Part shown: positions 8,123 to 16,934 of the stretch, piece by piece
Layout: each line of letters opens with the position of its first letter
How positions within the stretch are numbered: the stretch's first letter is position 1
DNA from: Eubacteriaceae bacterium
GTDB taxonomy: Bacteria > Bacillota > Clostridia > Lachnospirales > Lachnospiraceae
NCBI GenBank assembly: GCA_910574915.1
Contig: CAJTCR010000037.1
Coordinates: 1-51,431, forward strand
DNA: 51,431 nt
Reading direction: 5' to 3'
Notes under the pieces: generated by a model
What the model was told of the DNA's origin: nothing
The model's database searches: none
The model's input: only the letters and a program-made list of their open reading frames with translations
Program-made: the position numbers and the translations under genes

Positions 8123-9352
8123 TCAGGAATGAAACAGGATTTTCATATATTTCTTTTTGCCGCGTTTTATAACAAATTCATCTGCGGAAAGATCTTCTGC
8201 GGTATAGCAGGCTTTGTTGTCTGTGACTTTTTCGTTATTAACCGTTACACCGCCCTGATCGATATTGCGGCGTGCGTCAGAACGGCTGGAAGCAAGTTCT
8301 GCTTTGACAAGCAGCGTAATCAAGTCAATCGAACCGTCCGCCAGGTCATCGTTTGTAATCGTAATCGTCGGCATATCAGCAGTATTGCCTGCTCCAGAGA
8401 ATAATGCCCGCGCGCCGTTTTGTGCTTTTTCGGCTTCTTCGGTGCCGTGCACGAGCTTGGTTAATTCATAGGCAAGTATTTCTTTTGCGGTATTTAACTG
8501 GCTGCCTTCCCAATGATCCATCTCATTGATCTGTTCTAACGGCAGGAAAGTAAGCATCCGCAGGCATTTGAGCACGTCAGCGTCGGCAATATTTCTCCAG
8601 TACTGGTAAAAATCAAACGGAGAGGTCTTGTTTGGGTCAAGCCATACGGCGCCTGACTGGGTCTTGCCCATTTTTTTGCCTTCAGAATTTAAAAGCAGGT
8701 TAATGGTCATAGCATAAGCGTCTTTTCCAAGTTTGCGGCGAATCAGTTCGGTACCGCCGAGCATGTTGCTCCACTGGTCATCGCCGCCGAACTGCATATT
8801 GCAGCCGTATTTTTGGAACAGGGTGTAAAAGTCGTAGCTCTGCATAATCATATAGTTAAATTCTAAAAAGCTCAGTCCTTTTTCCATGCGCTGTTTGTAG
8901 CATTCAGCGGTAAGCATCCGGTTTACGGAAAAATGAGTGCCGACTTCACGCAGTACTTCGATATAGTTTAAGCCAAGCAGCCAATCTGCATTGTTTACCA
9001 TCAGTGCTTTGTCTTCGGAAAAGTCAATAAAGCGGCTCATCTGCTTTTTAAAACAGTCGCAGTTGTGCTGGATGATTTCTTCTGTCATCATCTGGCGCAT
9101 GTCGCTGCGCCCGGACGGGTCGCCGATCATTGCCGTGCCGCCGCCGATTAAAGCGATTGGCTTGTTGCCAGCCATTTGCAGGCGCTTCATCAGGCACAGT
9201 GCCATAAAATGCCCGACATGAAGGCTGTCTGCGGTTGGGTCAAAGCCAATATAGAAAACGGCTTTTCCGTTGTTGATCAGTTCCTTAATCTCTGGTTCGT
9301 CTGTGACCTGGGCAATTAAGCCGCGGGCTGTTAATTCTTCGTATAATGTCAT
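8123..9352 (-). CDS. tyrS: Tyrosyl-tRNA synthetase
   Basis: TyrRS (409 residues) charges tRNA-Tyr with tyrosine in the cytoplasm. The class I HIGH motif is HVGH (45-48), the tyrosine-pocket region QSYDFYTLF is present, and the KMSKS loop is KMGKT (227-231), the usual bacterial TyrRS form. An S4 RNA-binding domain ends the protein ([18 protein letters not shown]). Length is normal. The gene is transcribed alone on the minus strand from a consensus promoter through a tyrosine-specific T-box leader, so expression should rise when uncharged tRNA-Tyr accumulates. Confidence 0.98.
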   Translation of the reverse strand: MTLYEELTARGLIAQVTDEPEIKELINNGKAVFYIGFDPTADSLHVGHFMALCLMKRLQMAGNKPIALIGGGTAMIGDPSGRSDMRQMMTEEIIQHNCDCFKKQMSRFIDFSEDKALMVNNADWLLGLNYIEVLREVGTHFSVNRMLTAECYKQRMEKGLSFLEFNYMIMQSYDFYTLFQKYGCNMQFGGDDQWSNMLGGTELIRRKLGKDAYAMTINLLLNSEGKKMGKTQSGAVWLDPNKTSPFDFYQYWRNIADADVLKCLRMLTFLPLEQINEMDHWEGSQLNTAKEILAYELTKLVHGTEEAEKAQNGARALFSGAGNTADMPTITITNDDLADGSIDLITLLVKAELASSRSDARRNIDQGGVTVNNEKVTDNKACYTAEDLSADEFVIKRGKKKYMKILFHS

Positions 9353-9379
9353 TGTAACATTCCTTTCTGCAATTAAAAA

Positions 9380-9690
9380 TAAAAAAACCGTCCCATTGGC
9401 GCTATCGCCAAAAGGACGGACAAAACTGCCGCGTTACCACCTTTTTTTACAGCTTATTCACATAAACTGCCTCTGTAAGTATCCATTGTCTGGATACTTT
9501 CGCACGATAACGGGTGCGTGCCGTTGCAGCCTACTGACGCCTTTTGCGAGGTTCGGTGCACAGCTTAAGGATGTATTCGGAATCATTCTGCACGCTCCTC
9601 TCATCAGCCGGTTGCTTTCTGTCTGCTCTGAATGATTCTTACTTGTTCCTGTCATAGCATTTTAATTAATAGGTTGTTCTTCATAGAATT
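9380..9690 (-). promoter_or_regulatory. Tyrosine T-box riboswitch leader of tyrS
   Basis: Read on the minus strand, the leader has the T-box core AGGTGGTAACGCGG (9429-9442), a Stem I containing GATGAGAGGAGCG, and a specifier sequence GAATAC whose TAC (9573-9575) is a tyrosine codon. The terminator is the stem CCGTCC...GGACGG with the inner arm TGGCG/CGCCA, followed by T7 (9380-9419). Codon and downstream gene agree. The 5' end is set from the promoter and is approximate. Confidence 0.95.
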
Positions 9691-9697
9691 ATCTTGC

Positions 9698-9726
9698 ATT
9701 ATAAAAAGTTTTGATACAGATGTCAA
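9698..9726 (-). promoter_or_regulatory. Sigma-A promoter of tyrS
   Basis: On the minus strand TTGACA (9721-9726) and TATAAT (9698-9703) are both full consensus with 17-base spacing. Transcription would start near 9690, at the beginning of the T-box leader. Confidence 0.9.
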
Positions 9727-9771
9727 GATTATTTTTATTTTTTTGTTCTATTTTGTAAGATTGGATTAATG

Positions 9772-9800
9772 TTGACAAATAATATTATATAATATATAAT
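9772..9800 (+). promoter_or_regulatory. Consensus promoter upstream of the zinc-ribbon gene
   Basis: TTGACA (9772-9777) and TATAAT (9795-9800), both consensus with 17-base spacing, sit in an A/T-only stretch. It is divergent from the tyrS promoter, with 45 bases between the two -35 boxes. Confidence 0.9.
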
Positions 9801-9836
9801 ATTGGATATTAAATAATAAAAGGAGGATTTTAACTA

Positions 9837-9920
9837 CTGAAAATTCATATTGCAAAAAATGAATGCACATATTATAATGGCTTATATGTAAGCCGAGACC
9901 ACATAGCATTTCCAAAATGA
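9837..9920 (+). CDS. Possible 27-codon leader peptide with CTG start
   Basis: A near-perfect Shine-Dalgarno (AAAAGGAGG, ending 9826) lies just after the promoter, but no ATG, GTG or TTG follows at usable distance. CTG at 9837, ten bases away, opens a 27-codon frame that ends in TGA at 9918-9920, 22 bases before the zinc-ribbon start. The peptide would begin KIHIAKNECTYYNG. It could be a true small protein, a regulatory leader, or a decayed gene. There is no homology evidence. Confidence 0.3.
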   Translation: MKIHIAKNECTYYNGLYVSRDHIAFPK

Positions 9921-9941
9921 AATGCGGAAAGGATGGATAGA

Positions 9942-10463
9942 ATGGAACTGTTTGATAAAATAGGAGATACGATCGTATCAGTGTCAAAAGATGCAACACA
10001 AAAAGCAAAGGATATTTCAGAGCTTGCAAGAATCCGCATGGAACTGCGTGCAAAACAGGACTACTTGAACAAACTGTTTTTAGAGATCGGCAAAATCTAT
10101 TATGAAGCGCATCAGGACGATGAAGAAAAAGAATTTAAAGAGCAGATGCTGTTAGTAAAAGATGCGCAGGAAGTAATAGAGGAATTGAAGCAGCAGTTGG
10201 GGCAGATCAAAGGAATGGTAGCCTGTGTGGAATGCGGACAGGAAATGCCGATTGATGCCTGCTATTGTTCGAGCTGCGGTGCGAAGCTTGTAAAACCGAA
10301 AAAAGAAGAGGCTGAGGACATTTTTGAAGAAGAGGACGCAGCCGCAGAGGAAAGTACGGATAACGAGACAGCAGAAGCGGTTGATGTACAGCCATTAGAA
10401 GCCGAGCAGGAAACAGAAGCTGTTGCAGAAGAAACAGAAATTGTGATCGAAGAAACGAAATAG
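9942..10463 (+). CDS. Zinc-ribbon protein with coiled coil and acidic tail
   Basis: This is a 173-residue protein. The N-terminal ~85 residues are helical and charged (coiled-coil type). A zinc ribbon follows with two CxxC knuckles, CVECGQEMPIDACYCSSCGA. The C-terminal ~65 residues are very rich in Glu, Asp and Ala. An ATG nine bases upstream (9933) abuts the Shine-Dalgarno directly; 9942 has proper spacing from GGAAAGGA and is preferred. It lies 40 bases before metG and may be co-transcribed. Function unknown; the ribbon suggests a structural or nucleic-acid/protein contact role. Confidence 0.75.
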   Translation: MELFDKIGDTIVSVSKDATQKAKDISELARIRMELRAKQDYLNKLFLEIGKIYYEAHQDDEEKEFKEQMLLVKDAQEVIEELKQQLGQIKGMVACVECGQEMPIDACYCSSCGAKLVKPKKEEAEDIFEEEDAAAEESTDNETAEAVDVQPLEAEQETEAVAEETEIVIEETK

Positions 10464-10503
10464 AACAGACTACATGCGAAGGAAAGGTTACAGGGAATCA
10501 GAT

Positions 10504-12468
10504 ATGAACAGCAAAGGCAAATATTATATCACAACGGCGATCGCCTATGCATCCGGCAAGCCGCATATCGGCAATACGTATGAAATTGTACTTGCAGATG
10601 CGATTGCGCGTTTTAAAAGGCAGGAAGGTTTTGAAGTATATTTCCAGACCGGAACGGATGAGCATGGGCAGAAAATCGAACAGAAGGCACAGGAAGCAGG
10701 CATTACGCCAAAGGAATATGTAGATGGCGTAGCGGATAAGATTAAAAAGATCTGGGATCTGATGAATTGTTCGTATGATTATTTTATCCGTACGACCGAT
10801 ACAGGGCATGAAAAGCAGGTGCAGAAGATCTTTAAGAAGCTGTATGATAAGGGCGACATTTATAAAAGCTCTTATGAGGGGATGTATTGTACGCCGTGTG
10901 AATCGTTCTGGACGGAATCTCAGCTTGTGGATGGAAAATGCCCGGACTGCGGTCGTGAGGTAAAGCCTGCAAAGGAAGAAGCATATTTCTTTAAAATGAG
11001 CAAATATGCGGATCGTCTGATTGCACATATTAACGAGCATCCAGAGTTTATCCAGCCGGTTTCCAGAAAAAATGAGATGATGAACAATTTTCTGCTGCCG
11101 GGCCTTCAGGATTTGTGTGTATCGAGAACGTCCTTTGACTGGGGGATTCCCGTTGACTTTGACAATAAGCATGTCGTCTATGTATGGCTGGATGCACTGA
11201 CCAACTATATTACCGGAATCGGATATGAATGTGACGGTACATCCGGCGAGCTGTTTGAGAAAAACTGGCCGGCTGATTTGCATTTGATCGGAAAAGATAT
11301 TATCCGGTTCCATACGATTTACTGGCCGATCTTTTTAATGGCGCTGGATCTTCCGCTGCCGAAGCAGATCTTTGGCCATCCGTGGCTGATTCAAAGCGAC
11401 GGTAAAATGAGCAAGTCCAAAGGAAATGTATTGTATGCGGATGAATTGACAGATTTCTTTGGAGTAGACGCGGTTCGCTTTTTTGTACTGCACGAGATGC
11501 CGTTTGATAATGACGGGCTGATTTCATGGGAATTGATCGTGGAACGCCTGAACTCGGAGCTTGCGAACACGCTCGGCAATCTGGTGAACCGTACGATCTC
11601 TATGAGCAATAAATATTTTGACGGAGAAGTAACGGCAACCGGAGTAAGCGAAGCGGTAGACGCAGATCTGGAAGCGGTTGTTACAAACACAGCAGGCAAA
11701 GTAAGCCAAAAGATGGCGAATCTTCGTGTTGCGGATGCGATTACAGAAATTTTTAACCTGTTTAAGCGCTGCAATAAATATATCGATGAAACGACGCCTT
11801 GGATACTGGCAAAGGATGAAGCACAAAAGCCTCGTCTGTCCGAGGTAATGTATCATCTGGTAGAGAGCATTACAATCGGGGCTTCGCTGTTAAAGAGCTT
11901 TATGCCGGATACAGCAGACAATATTTTGAAGCAGTTAAATGCAAAGGAAGTGCCGTTTGACAGGCTGGATACGTTTGGCAACTATGAAAGCGGGACGAAA
12001 GTAACGCAAAAGCCGGAGATTTTATTTGCACGGCTGGATATCAACGAGGTGATGGAGCGCGTCAATGCCCTGCATCCGCCAGTGGAAGAAGAGGCTGCTT
12101 GTGAAGCGGAAAGCGCTGCGGGAATTGATATAGAACCGAAAGCAGAGATTACCTTCGATGATTTTGAGAAAATGCAGTTTCAGGTTGGAGAGATTATCGA
12201 ATGCAAGGCAGTAGAAAAATCCAAAAAACTGCTTTGTTCCCAGGTAAAGATCGGCAGTCAGGTAAAACAGATCGTATCCGGCATCCGTAAGCATTATACA
12301 CCGGAGGAAATGGTCGGCAAGAAAGTTATGGTTTTGGTGAATTTAAAACCGGCAAAGCTTGCGGGCGTATTGTCAGAAGGGATGCTTTTGTGTGCGGAAG
12401 ATGAAAATGGTAAGCTGGCACTTATGACGCCGGATAAGGCTATGCCTGCAGGGGCGGAAATTTGTTAG
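10504..12468 (+). CDS. metG: Methionyl-tRNA synthetase with C-terminal tRNA-binding domain
   Basis: MetRS (654 residues) charges tRNA-Met, including the initiator. The HIGH motif reads PHIGN, the KMSKS loop is GKMSKSKGN, and the connective peptide has zinc-type cysteines (CTPCESFW and CPDCG). The anticodon-binding helical domain is followed by an acidic linker and an EMAPII/Arc1p-like tRNA-binding domain (about 550-654; FQVGEIIECKAVEKSKKL). This is the long form found in many Firmicutes. An in-frame ATG 30 bases upstream is less likely, since 10504 is where family homology begins and CAGGGA precedes it. No T-box is seen between it and the preceding gene. Confidence 0.97.
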   Translation: MNSKGKYYITTAIAYASGKPHIGNTYEIVLADAIARFKRQEGFEVYFQTGTDEHGQKIEQKAQEAGITPKEYVDGVADKIKKIWDLMNCSYDYFIRTTDTGHEKQVQKIFKKLYDKGDIYKSSYEGMYCTPCESFWTESQLVDGKCPDCGREVKPAKEEAYFFKMSKYADRLIAHINEHPEFIQPVSRKNEMMNNFLLPGLQDLCVSRTSFDWGIPVDFDNKHVVYVWLDALTNYITGIGYECDGTSGELFEKNWPADLHLIGKDIIRFHTIYWPIFLMALDLPLPKQIFGHPWLIQSDGKMSKSKGNVLYADELTDFFGVDAVRFFVLHEMPFDNDGLISWELIVERLNSELANTLGNLVNRTISMSNKYFDGEVTATGVSEAVDADLEAVVTNTAGKVSQKMANLRVADAITEIFNLFKRCNKYIDETTPWILAKDEAQKPRLSEVMYHLVESITIGASLLKSFMPDTADNILKQLNAKEVPFDRLDTFGNYESGTKVTQKPEILFARLDINEVMERVNALHPPVEEEAACEAESAAGIDIEPKAEITFDDFEKMQFQVGEIIECKAVEKSKKLLCSQVKIGSQVKQIVSGIRKHYTPEEMVGKKVMVLVNLKPAKLAGVLSEGMLLCAEDENGKLALMTPDKAMPAGAEIC

Positions 12469-12482
12469 ACATGGGAATGTAT

Positions 12483-12531
12483 GATTTACAGCCGATAGGA
12501 TGTGACAGATCCGGTCGGCTGTAAATTTTGG
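12483..12531 (+). terminator. Terminator of metG
   Basis: The stem ATTTACAGCCGA / TCGGCTGTAAAT is followed by a broken T run (TTTTGGTTTTG). Confidence 0.75.
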
Positions 12532-12549
12532 TTTTGAATTAGGGGGGAC

Positions 12550-12602
12550 GCTGGAGGAAGAGGAACGGTACAGGAAGCCAGCCCCGTTCCTCTTCCTCCG
12601 GC
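12550..12602. repeat. Perfect 16-bp inverted repeat (purine/pyrimidine arms)
   Basis: GGAGGAAGAGGAACGG (12553-12568) is exactly repeated in inverted form at 12584-12599 around a 15-base loop, with three more outer pairs if G-T is allowed. It is not followed by a clean T tract. It may be a second terminator or part of the repeat element that follows. Non-coding. Confidence 0.8.
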
Positions 12603-12726
12603 TGTCTTTTCCAGGTGCTGTATAAATAATGACATATGGTAAGGTATTACTATAAGGAAAGGGACGCTTTGAGGAGACGTGTTGTATTCTGTGAATTACT
12701 TTTTTTAGTAGCACTTACGAAGAGCA

Positions 12727-12957
12727 GCCGGGAGAGAGGATGTGCCTCCCCTGGTGGCGGCTTTGGAAGAATGGTTAGAAGCCCTTAGTATTCTGCACAG
12801 AAACCAGGGGCGCAGCCAAGCGGCACCTTTAGCTGCCAGCAGGCAGCGAACTAGGTGGCGCGACCGGACACAGCTACCAGCGTACCAGCAGGATACTTAG
12901 GGATTCTTAGCATTCTGGAACGGACGCCGCCAGGGGAGGCACATCCTCTCTCCCGGC
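12727..12957. repeat. 231-bp imperfect palindromic element (MITE-like)
   Basis: The outer arms 12727-12760 and 12927-12957 are inverted copies, the right arm differing only by loss of three bases. Further in, AGAATGGTTAGAAGCCCTTA faces an inverted, diverged copy near 12892-12919. At the centre GCGGCACCTTTAGCTGCC faces GGCAGCGAACTAGGTGGC. The whole stretch folds on one axis near 12842. It contains no convincing reading frame and fills most of the 555-bp gap between metG and tatD. It resembles a non-autonomous palindromic mobile repeat or a large structured RNA; copy number is unknown. Confidence 0.7.
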
Positions 12958-13023
12958 GTTCTAACGCCAATATTTATTAAAAATTATAGTAAGAAAGAAT
13001 AATCTATTCAGGTGGAAAAATAT

Positions 13024-13803
13024 ATGATTTTTGAAACACACGCACATTATGAAGACGAGAGATTTGACGAGGACAGGCAGTCTCTGCTGGCTTCGATGCG
13101 GGAAAATGGAATTGGGTGGATTGTCAATGTAGGTTCTACGATCGAAACGTCTGTAAAAAGTATTGAGCTGGCGCAGCAGTATGATTTTATCTATGCAGCA
13201 GTCGGGGTGCATCCGAGTGAGATTGCGTGCCTTAACGATACAGAAATGGAGTTTTTGAAAGAACAGGCAAGGCATGAGAAAGTGGTGGCTGTCGGTGAAA
13301 TTGGGCTTGATTATTACTGGGAGAAAGATCCAGAGGTTCGCAAACGGCAGCAGGATTGGTTCAGAAAGCAGCTTGTACTGGCAAAGGAGGTACAGCTTCC
13401 GGTTATTATTCATTCCAGGGATGCGGCGCAAGATACGCTGGCGATTATGAAAGAAGCACATAAGATGCAGATTCCAGGCATTATCCATTGCTTTTCGTAT
13501 TCCCCGGAAATCGCGCAGGAATATGCAGCGATGGGATATTATATCGGGATCGGCGGGGTTGTCACGTTTAAAAATGCGAAAAAGCTCAGGGAAGTGGTCA
13601 GGCAGATTCCGCTTAAGTATTTGCTTTTGGAGACAGACTGTCCGTATATGGCGCCGGAGCCTTACCGCGGAAAGAGGAACAGTTCGTTGTATTTATCGTA
13701 TGTGGTGGAACAGATTGCAGCGATCAAAGGTTGTACGCCGGATGAGGTGATTACAGTGACAAAACAAAACGCGTGCAACGTATACCAGATCAGCCAAGAT
13801 TAG
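13024..13803 (+). CDS. tatD: TatD-family metal-dependent hydrolase/DNase
   Basis: This 259-residue TatD-family protein has a TIM-barrel amidohydrolase fold with 3'-5' exonuclease-type activity known for the family. Metal ligands are visible as the HxH motif (ETHAHYED), Glu in VGEIGLDYYW, His in VIIHSRDA, His in GIIHCFS and Asp in LLLETDCPYMAPE. A GTG four codons upstream is in frame, but the ATG at 13024 is correctly spaced from CAGGTGG. It lies ten bases before rsmA, a classic Firmicute neighbour order (tatD, rnmV, rsmA), here without rnmV between them. Confidence 0.93.
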   Translation: MIFETHAHYEDERFDEDRQSLLASMRENGIGWIVNVGSTIETSVKSIELAQQYDFIYAAVGVHPSEIACLNDTEMEFLKEQARHEKVVAVGEIGLDYYWEKDPEVRKRQQDWFRKQLVLAKEVQLPVIIHSRDAAQDTLAIMKEAHKMQIPGIIHCFSYSPEIAQEYAAMGYYIGIGGVVTFKNAKKLREVVRQIPLKYLLLETDCPYMAPEPYRGKRNSSLYLSYVVEQIAAIKGCTPDEVITVTKQNACNVYQISQD

Positions 13804-13813
13804 AAAGGAATGT

Positions 13814-14692
13814 ATGGGAGAATTAATTCATCCGCAGAAAACAATCGAGATTTTAAAAAAATATAATTTTCATTTTCAGAAAAAGTTTGGGCAGAATTTT
13901 TTAATTGATGCGCATGTGATGGATAAAATTATTTCTTCTGCGGCGATTACAAAAGACGCGTTTATTTTGGAAATCGGCCCTGGCATTGGTACGATGACGC
14001 AGTTTTTATGCGAAAATGCAGGCTTTGTGGCGGCAGTCGAGATTGACCATAACCTAATTCCTGTTTTGGACGAAACGCTAGGTGCATACGATAATGTTAT
14101 GGTAATCAACGACGATATTTTAAAAGTCGATATCGGGCGGCTGGCGGAGGAAAAAAACGGTGGGAAACCGATCAAGGTCGTGGCAAACCTGCCTTATTAT
14201 ATTACGACACCGATTATTATGGGGTTGTTTGAAAGCCATGTGCCGTTAGAAAGCGTTACAGTAATGGTGCAAAAAGAGGTCGCACAGCGGATGAAAGCGG
14301 AGCCTGGCACAAAAGATTACGGCGCGCTGTCGCTTGCGGTACAATATTATGCAAAACCTGAGATCATAGCAAACGTCCCGCCAAACTGTTTTATGCCAAG
14401 GCCAAAAGTAGGCAGCGCGGTGATCTGTCTGAAATGCCATAAACATCCGCCTGTACAGGTCAAAAAGGAAAAGCTGCTGTTTGATTTCATCCGGGCTTCT
14501 TTTAACCAGAGACGAAAGACACTTGTAAACGGGCTGTCTCATTTTCCAGGTATTTCTTTGTCCAAGGAGCAGATTCAGGAACAAATACAAATGCTGGGGC
14601 TTCCTGCCACAGTGCGGGGAGAGTCTTTGACACTGGCACAGTTTGCGGCGCTTTCGGATGCGATATATCACAGTATGGATGCTAAAGGATAG
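13814..14692 (+). CDS. rsmA: 16S rRNA dimethyladenosine transferase
   Basis: RsmA/KsgA (292 residues) dimethylates two adjacent adenosines near the 3' end of 16S rRNA during small-subunit maturation. Motifs are KKFGQNFLID at the N-terminus, the SAM-binding motif I LEIGPGIGTMTQ, the acidic VAAVEIDHNL and the catalytic NLPYYITTPII. The C-terminal helical domain has FNQRRKTLVNGL. Length is typical. AAAGGAATGT precedes the ATG, ten bases after tatD, so the pair is an operon. Confidence 0.97.
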   Translation: MGELIHPQKTIEILKKYNFHFQKKFGQNFLIDAHVMDKIISSAAITKDAFILEIGPGIGTMTQFLCENAGFVAAVEIDHNLIPVLDETLGAYDNVMVINDDILKVDIGRLAEEKNGGKPIKVVANLPYYITTPIIMGLFESHVPLESVTVMVQKEVAQRMKAEPGTKDYGALSLAVQYYAKPEIIANVPPNCFMPRPKVGSAVICLKCHKHPPVQVKKEKLLFDFIRASFNQRRKTLVNGLSHFPGISLSKEQIQEQIQMLGLPATVRGESLTLAQFAALSDAIYHSMDAKG

Positions 14693-14733
14693 CAGGCAGT
14701 CATTTTTTGCTTGCAGGCAGCATATACTATAGC

Positions 14734-15630
14734 ATGATGGAGAAAATAAAAACAATATTATCCTTAATGATTATTATTATATGTCTGCCGTATCTTGTTA
14801 CGTTTGTTGTGCAGGGAGATTTTTTGAACGATTCCGAACAGGAAGAAGCTTCACAGGACGAAGAACAAGATAAATCAGAAGAAGATACGGAACAGCTACT
14901 GTTAATGCTGGCAAATGAAATGCCGGTAAATTTTGAAAAAGAAGCATTGAAGGCGCAGGCAGTGATTGCCAGGACAAATCTTTTGTATGCCAGGGAAAAT
15001 GACCAGGCTGAGCCGGAGCGGATGTCCAGGGAAGACCTGCGGGAACGCTATGGCGGCAAAGATTATCAAAAGTATTATGAACTGCTCAAAAGCTGTGTGG
15101 AGGAGACGGCTGGAGAATGTATTACATATAAGGGCGATATCGTGCAGCTTCCGTATCATTTTGTCAGTGCCGGAAAGACGAGGGAGCTTACACAGTCGCA
15201 GGAGCAAAAGATGCCGTATTTAAAATCGGTATCCAGTATGTCTGACCTGCGCAGTGAGTGGTTTTTAAAAATCGAATTTTTAAGCATCAAGCAGTACCGC
15301 AATAAGCTGCGCTCTGCTTATCCTGATGTTACGTTTCCGCAGGAGGGTGTGGAAAAAATGGCATCTGTGGATCAAAGGGACAGTGCGTCGTATGTATTGT
15401 CAGTGGCGCTTCCTGGACTTAAAATCAGCGGCGAGGAATTTAAAAACATATTTGCGTTAAACTCCACCTGCTTTTCGGTCAAGGAAGTAGACGGTCAGGT
15501 ACGGATTGTGACGAAGGGGTACGGGCAGGGATACGGCATGAGCCAGTTTGGGGCGAATGAGATGGCAAAAGAAGGCAGTGATTATAAACAGATTCTGGAA
15601 TATTATTATGATGGAGTGCAACTGACATGA
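14734..15630 (+). CDS. SpoIID-like sporulation protein
   Basis: This is a 298-residue exported protein of the SpoIID/LytB family. A signal-anchor (IKTILSLMIIIICLPYL) is followed by an acidic linker, the SpoIID domain (LLLMLANEMPVNFEKEALKAQ), and the diagnostic C-terminal YGQGYGMSQFGANEMAKEG. In spore formers SpoIID is a lytic transglycosylase that trims septal peptidoglycan during engulfment. The start is uncertain: a TTG at 14707 is in frame and no strong Shine-Dalgarno is visible, but ATGATG at 14734 begins just before the signal sequence. It overlaps spmB by four bases (ATGA), so the two are translationally coupled. Confidence 0.85.
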   Translation: MMEKIKTILSLMIIIICLPYLVTFVVQGDFLNDSEQEEASQDEEQDKSEEDTEQLLLMLANEMPVNFEKEALKAQAVIARTNLLYARENDQAEPERMSREDLRERYGGKDYQKYYELLKSCVEETAGECITYKGDIVQLPYHFVSAGKTRELTQSQEQKMPYLKSVSSMSDLRSEWFLKIEFLSIKQYRNKLRSAYPDVTFPQEGVEKMASVDQRDSASYVLSVALPGLKISGEEFKNIFALNSTCFSVKEVDGQVRIVTKGYGQGYGMSQFGANEMAKEGSDYKQILEYYYDGVQLT

Positions 15631-16154
15631 AGCTTCTTTTGTTTATATCCAATACGATCATTCCTCTGCTGATTTTTTATATTATCGGTACGGGGCTGCT
15701 GCAAAAGCAAAATATTTATGAGCAGTTTATCCACGGGGCGGAGGATGGATTTCGTACGGTATTAAAGATTATGCCGACGTTAATCGGGCTGATGGTGGCA
15801 GTCGGGATTTTGCGCGCTTCCGGGCTGTTGGACGCGGTTTCTGGACTGTTTGAAAAGCTAATCGGCGGTGATCTGATCCCGGGAGAGATCATTCCTGTAT
15901 TTATCGTGCGCCTGTTTTCCAATTCAGCCGCTACCGGGCTGGTGCTGGATATTTTTAAAAAGTACGGTACAGATTCTATGCTTGGGACAGCGGCGTCCGT
16001 GATGCTTAGCTCAACCGAAACGGTGTTTTATACAATGTCTGTTTATTTTATGGCGGTAAAGGTCAAGAAGACAAGATGGACGCTGTCTGGCGCCATGCTC
16101 GCTTCGATCGCGGGTGCGGCTGTAAGCATTGCACTTGCCGGTATATATAAATAA
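15627..16154 (+). CDS. spmB: Spore maturation protein SpmB
   Basis: This 175-residue membrane protein has the nucleoside-recognition/Gate fold: HGAEDGFRTVLKIMPTLIG, SNSAATGLVLDIFKKYG and SSTETVFYTMSVYF match SpmB. In spore formers SpmA and SpmB together assist core dehydration. About five hydrophobic segments are visible. It starts in the ATGA overlap with the SpoIID-like gene. The partner spmA normally sits immediately upstream but is absent here; either it is elsewhere or SpmB acts alone. Confidence 0.9.
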   Translation: MKLLLFISNTIIPLLIFYIIGTGLLQKQNIYEQFIHGAEDGFRTVLKIMPTLIGLMVAVGILRASGLLDAVSGLFEKLIGGDLIPGEIIPVFIVRLFSNSAATGLVLDIFKKYGTDSMLGTAASVMLSSTETVFYTMSVYFMAVKVKKTRWTLSGAMLASIAGAAVSIALAGIYK

Positions 16155-16204
16155 ACGCAATATACCGATATAAAAGAGAAAAGAAAGAAGAAAGAAGGGG
16201 TACT

Positions 16205-16924
16205 TTGTCAGCAGAACAGTTACAAAAACTAATTACGGAATCCGATAACATCGTATTTTTTGGCGGGGCAGGCGTTTCGACTGAAAGTGGGATACCTGAT
16301 TTTCGCAGTGTCGACGGATTGTATCATCAATCGTATGATTATCCTCCTGAGACGATATTAAGCCACTCGTTTTATCTTAATAAGACAGAAGAATTTTACC
16401 GCTTTTATCATGAAAAGATGCTGTGCCTGGATGCAAAGCCTAATGCAGCACACTTAAAGCTGGCGGAACTGGAACGTGCAGGCAAGCTAAAGGCAGTGAT
16501 TACCCAAAATATTGACGGGCTGCACCAGCTCGCGGGCAGTAAAGAGGTACTGGAGCTGCATGGAAGCGTCCACCGCAATTATTGCAGAAAATGTGCGAAG
16601 CTGTTTGACGCGGCATATATTAAAAATCACGCAGGAGTGCCGCGGTGTGACGAGTGCGGCGGCGAAATCAAGCCGGATGTCGTACTGTACGAAGAAGGGC
16701 TGGACACACAGACGATGCAAAAAGCTGTGATGTATCTTTCCAAGGCGGATGTGCTGATTATTGGCGGGACGTCGCTTGCCGTCTATCCGGCGGCAGGGCT
16801 TGTGGATTATTACAAAGGGGACAAGCTCGTATTAATTAACAAATCCGCGACGCCGATGGACAAGCGTGCCGACCTGCTGATCCAGGGCAGCATCGGGGAA
16901 ATTTTTGACAGGATTCATATTTAG
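16205..16924 (+). CDS. cobB: NAD-dependent protein deacylase (sirtuin)
   Basis: This 239-residue Sir2-family enzyme removes acyl groups from lysine using NAD. NAD-binding and catalytic motifs are [28 protein letters not shown], the catalytic His in [10 protein letters not shown] and [12 protein letters not shown]. Four zinc-binding cysteines are present as CRKC and CDEC. The start is TTG with AGAAGGGG just upstream; no ATG fits. It is followed after ten bases by a DUF951 gene. Confidence 0.95.
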   Translation: MSAEQLQKLITESDNIVFFGGAGVSTESGIPDFRSVDGLYHQSYDYPPETILSHSFYLNKTEEFYRFYHEKMLCLDAKPNAAHLKLAELERAGKLKAVITQNIDGLHQLAGSKEVLELHGSVHRNYCRKCAKLFDAAYIKNHAGVPRCDECGGEIKPDVVLYEEGLDTQTMQKAVMYLSKADVLIIGGTSLAVYPAAGLVDYYKGDKLVLINKSATPMDKRADLLIQGSIGEIFDRIHI

Positions 16925-16934
16925 GAGACAGATT

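Noticed and set aside
10498..11313. 271-codon minus-strand frame inside metG
   Set aside because: It lies fully antisense to a clear methionyl-tRNA synthetase, has no ribosome site, and its composition is that of a reverse-frame shadow.
14246..14755. 169-codon minus-strand frame across rsmA and the SpoIID-like start
   Set aside because: Antisense to conserved RsmA motifs; no promoter or Shine-Dalgarno; cysteine- and arginine-rich like other shadow frames.
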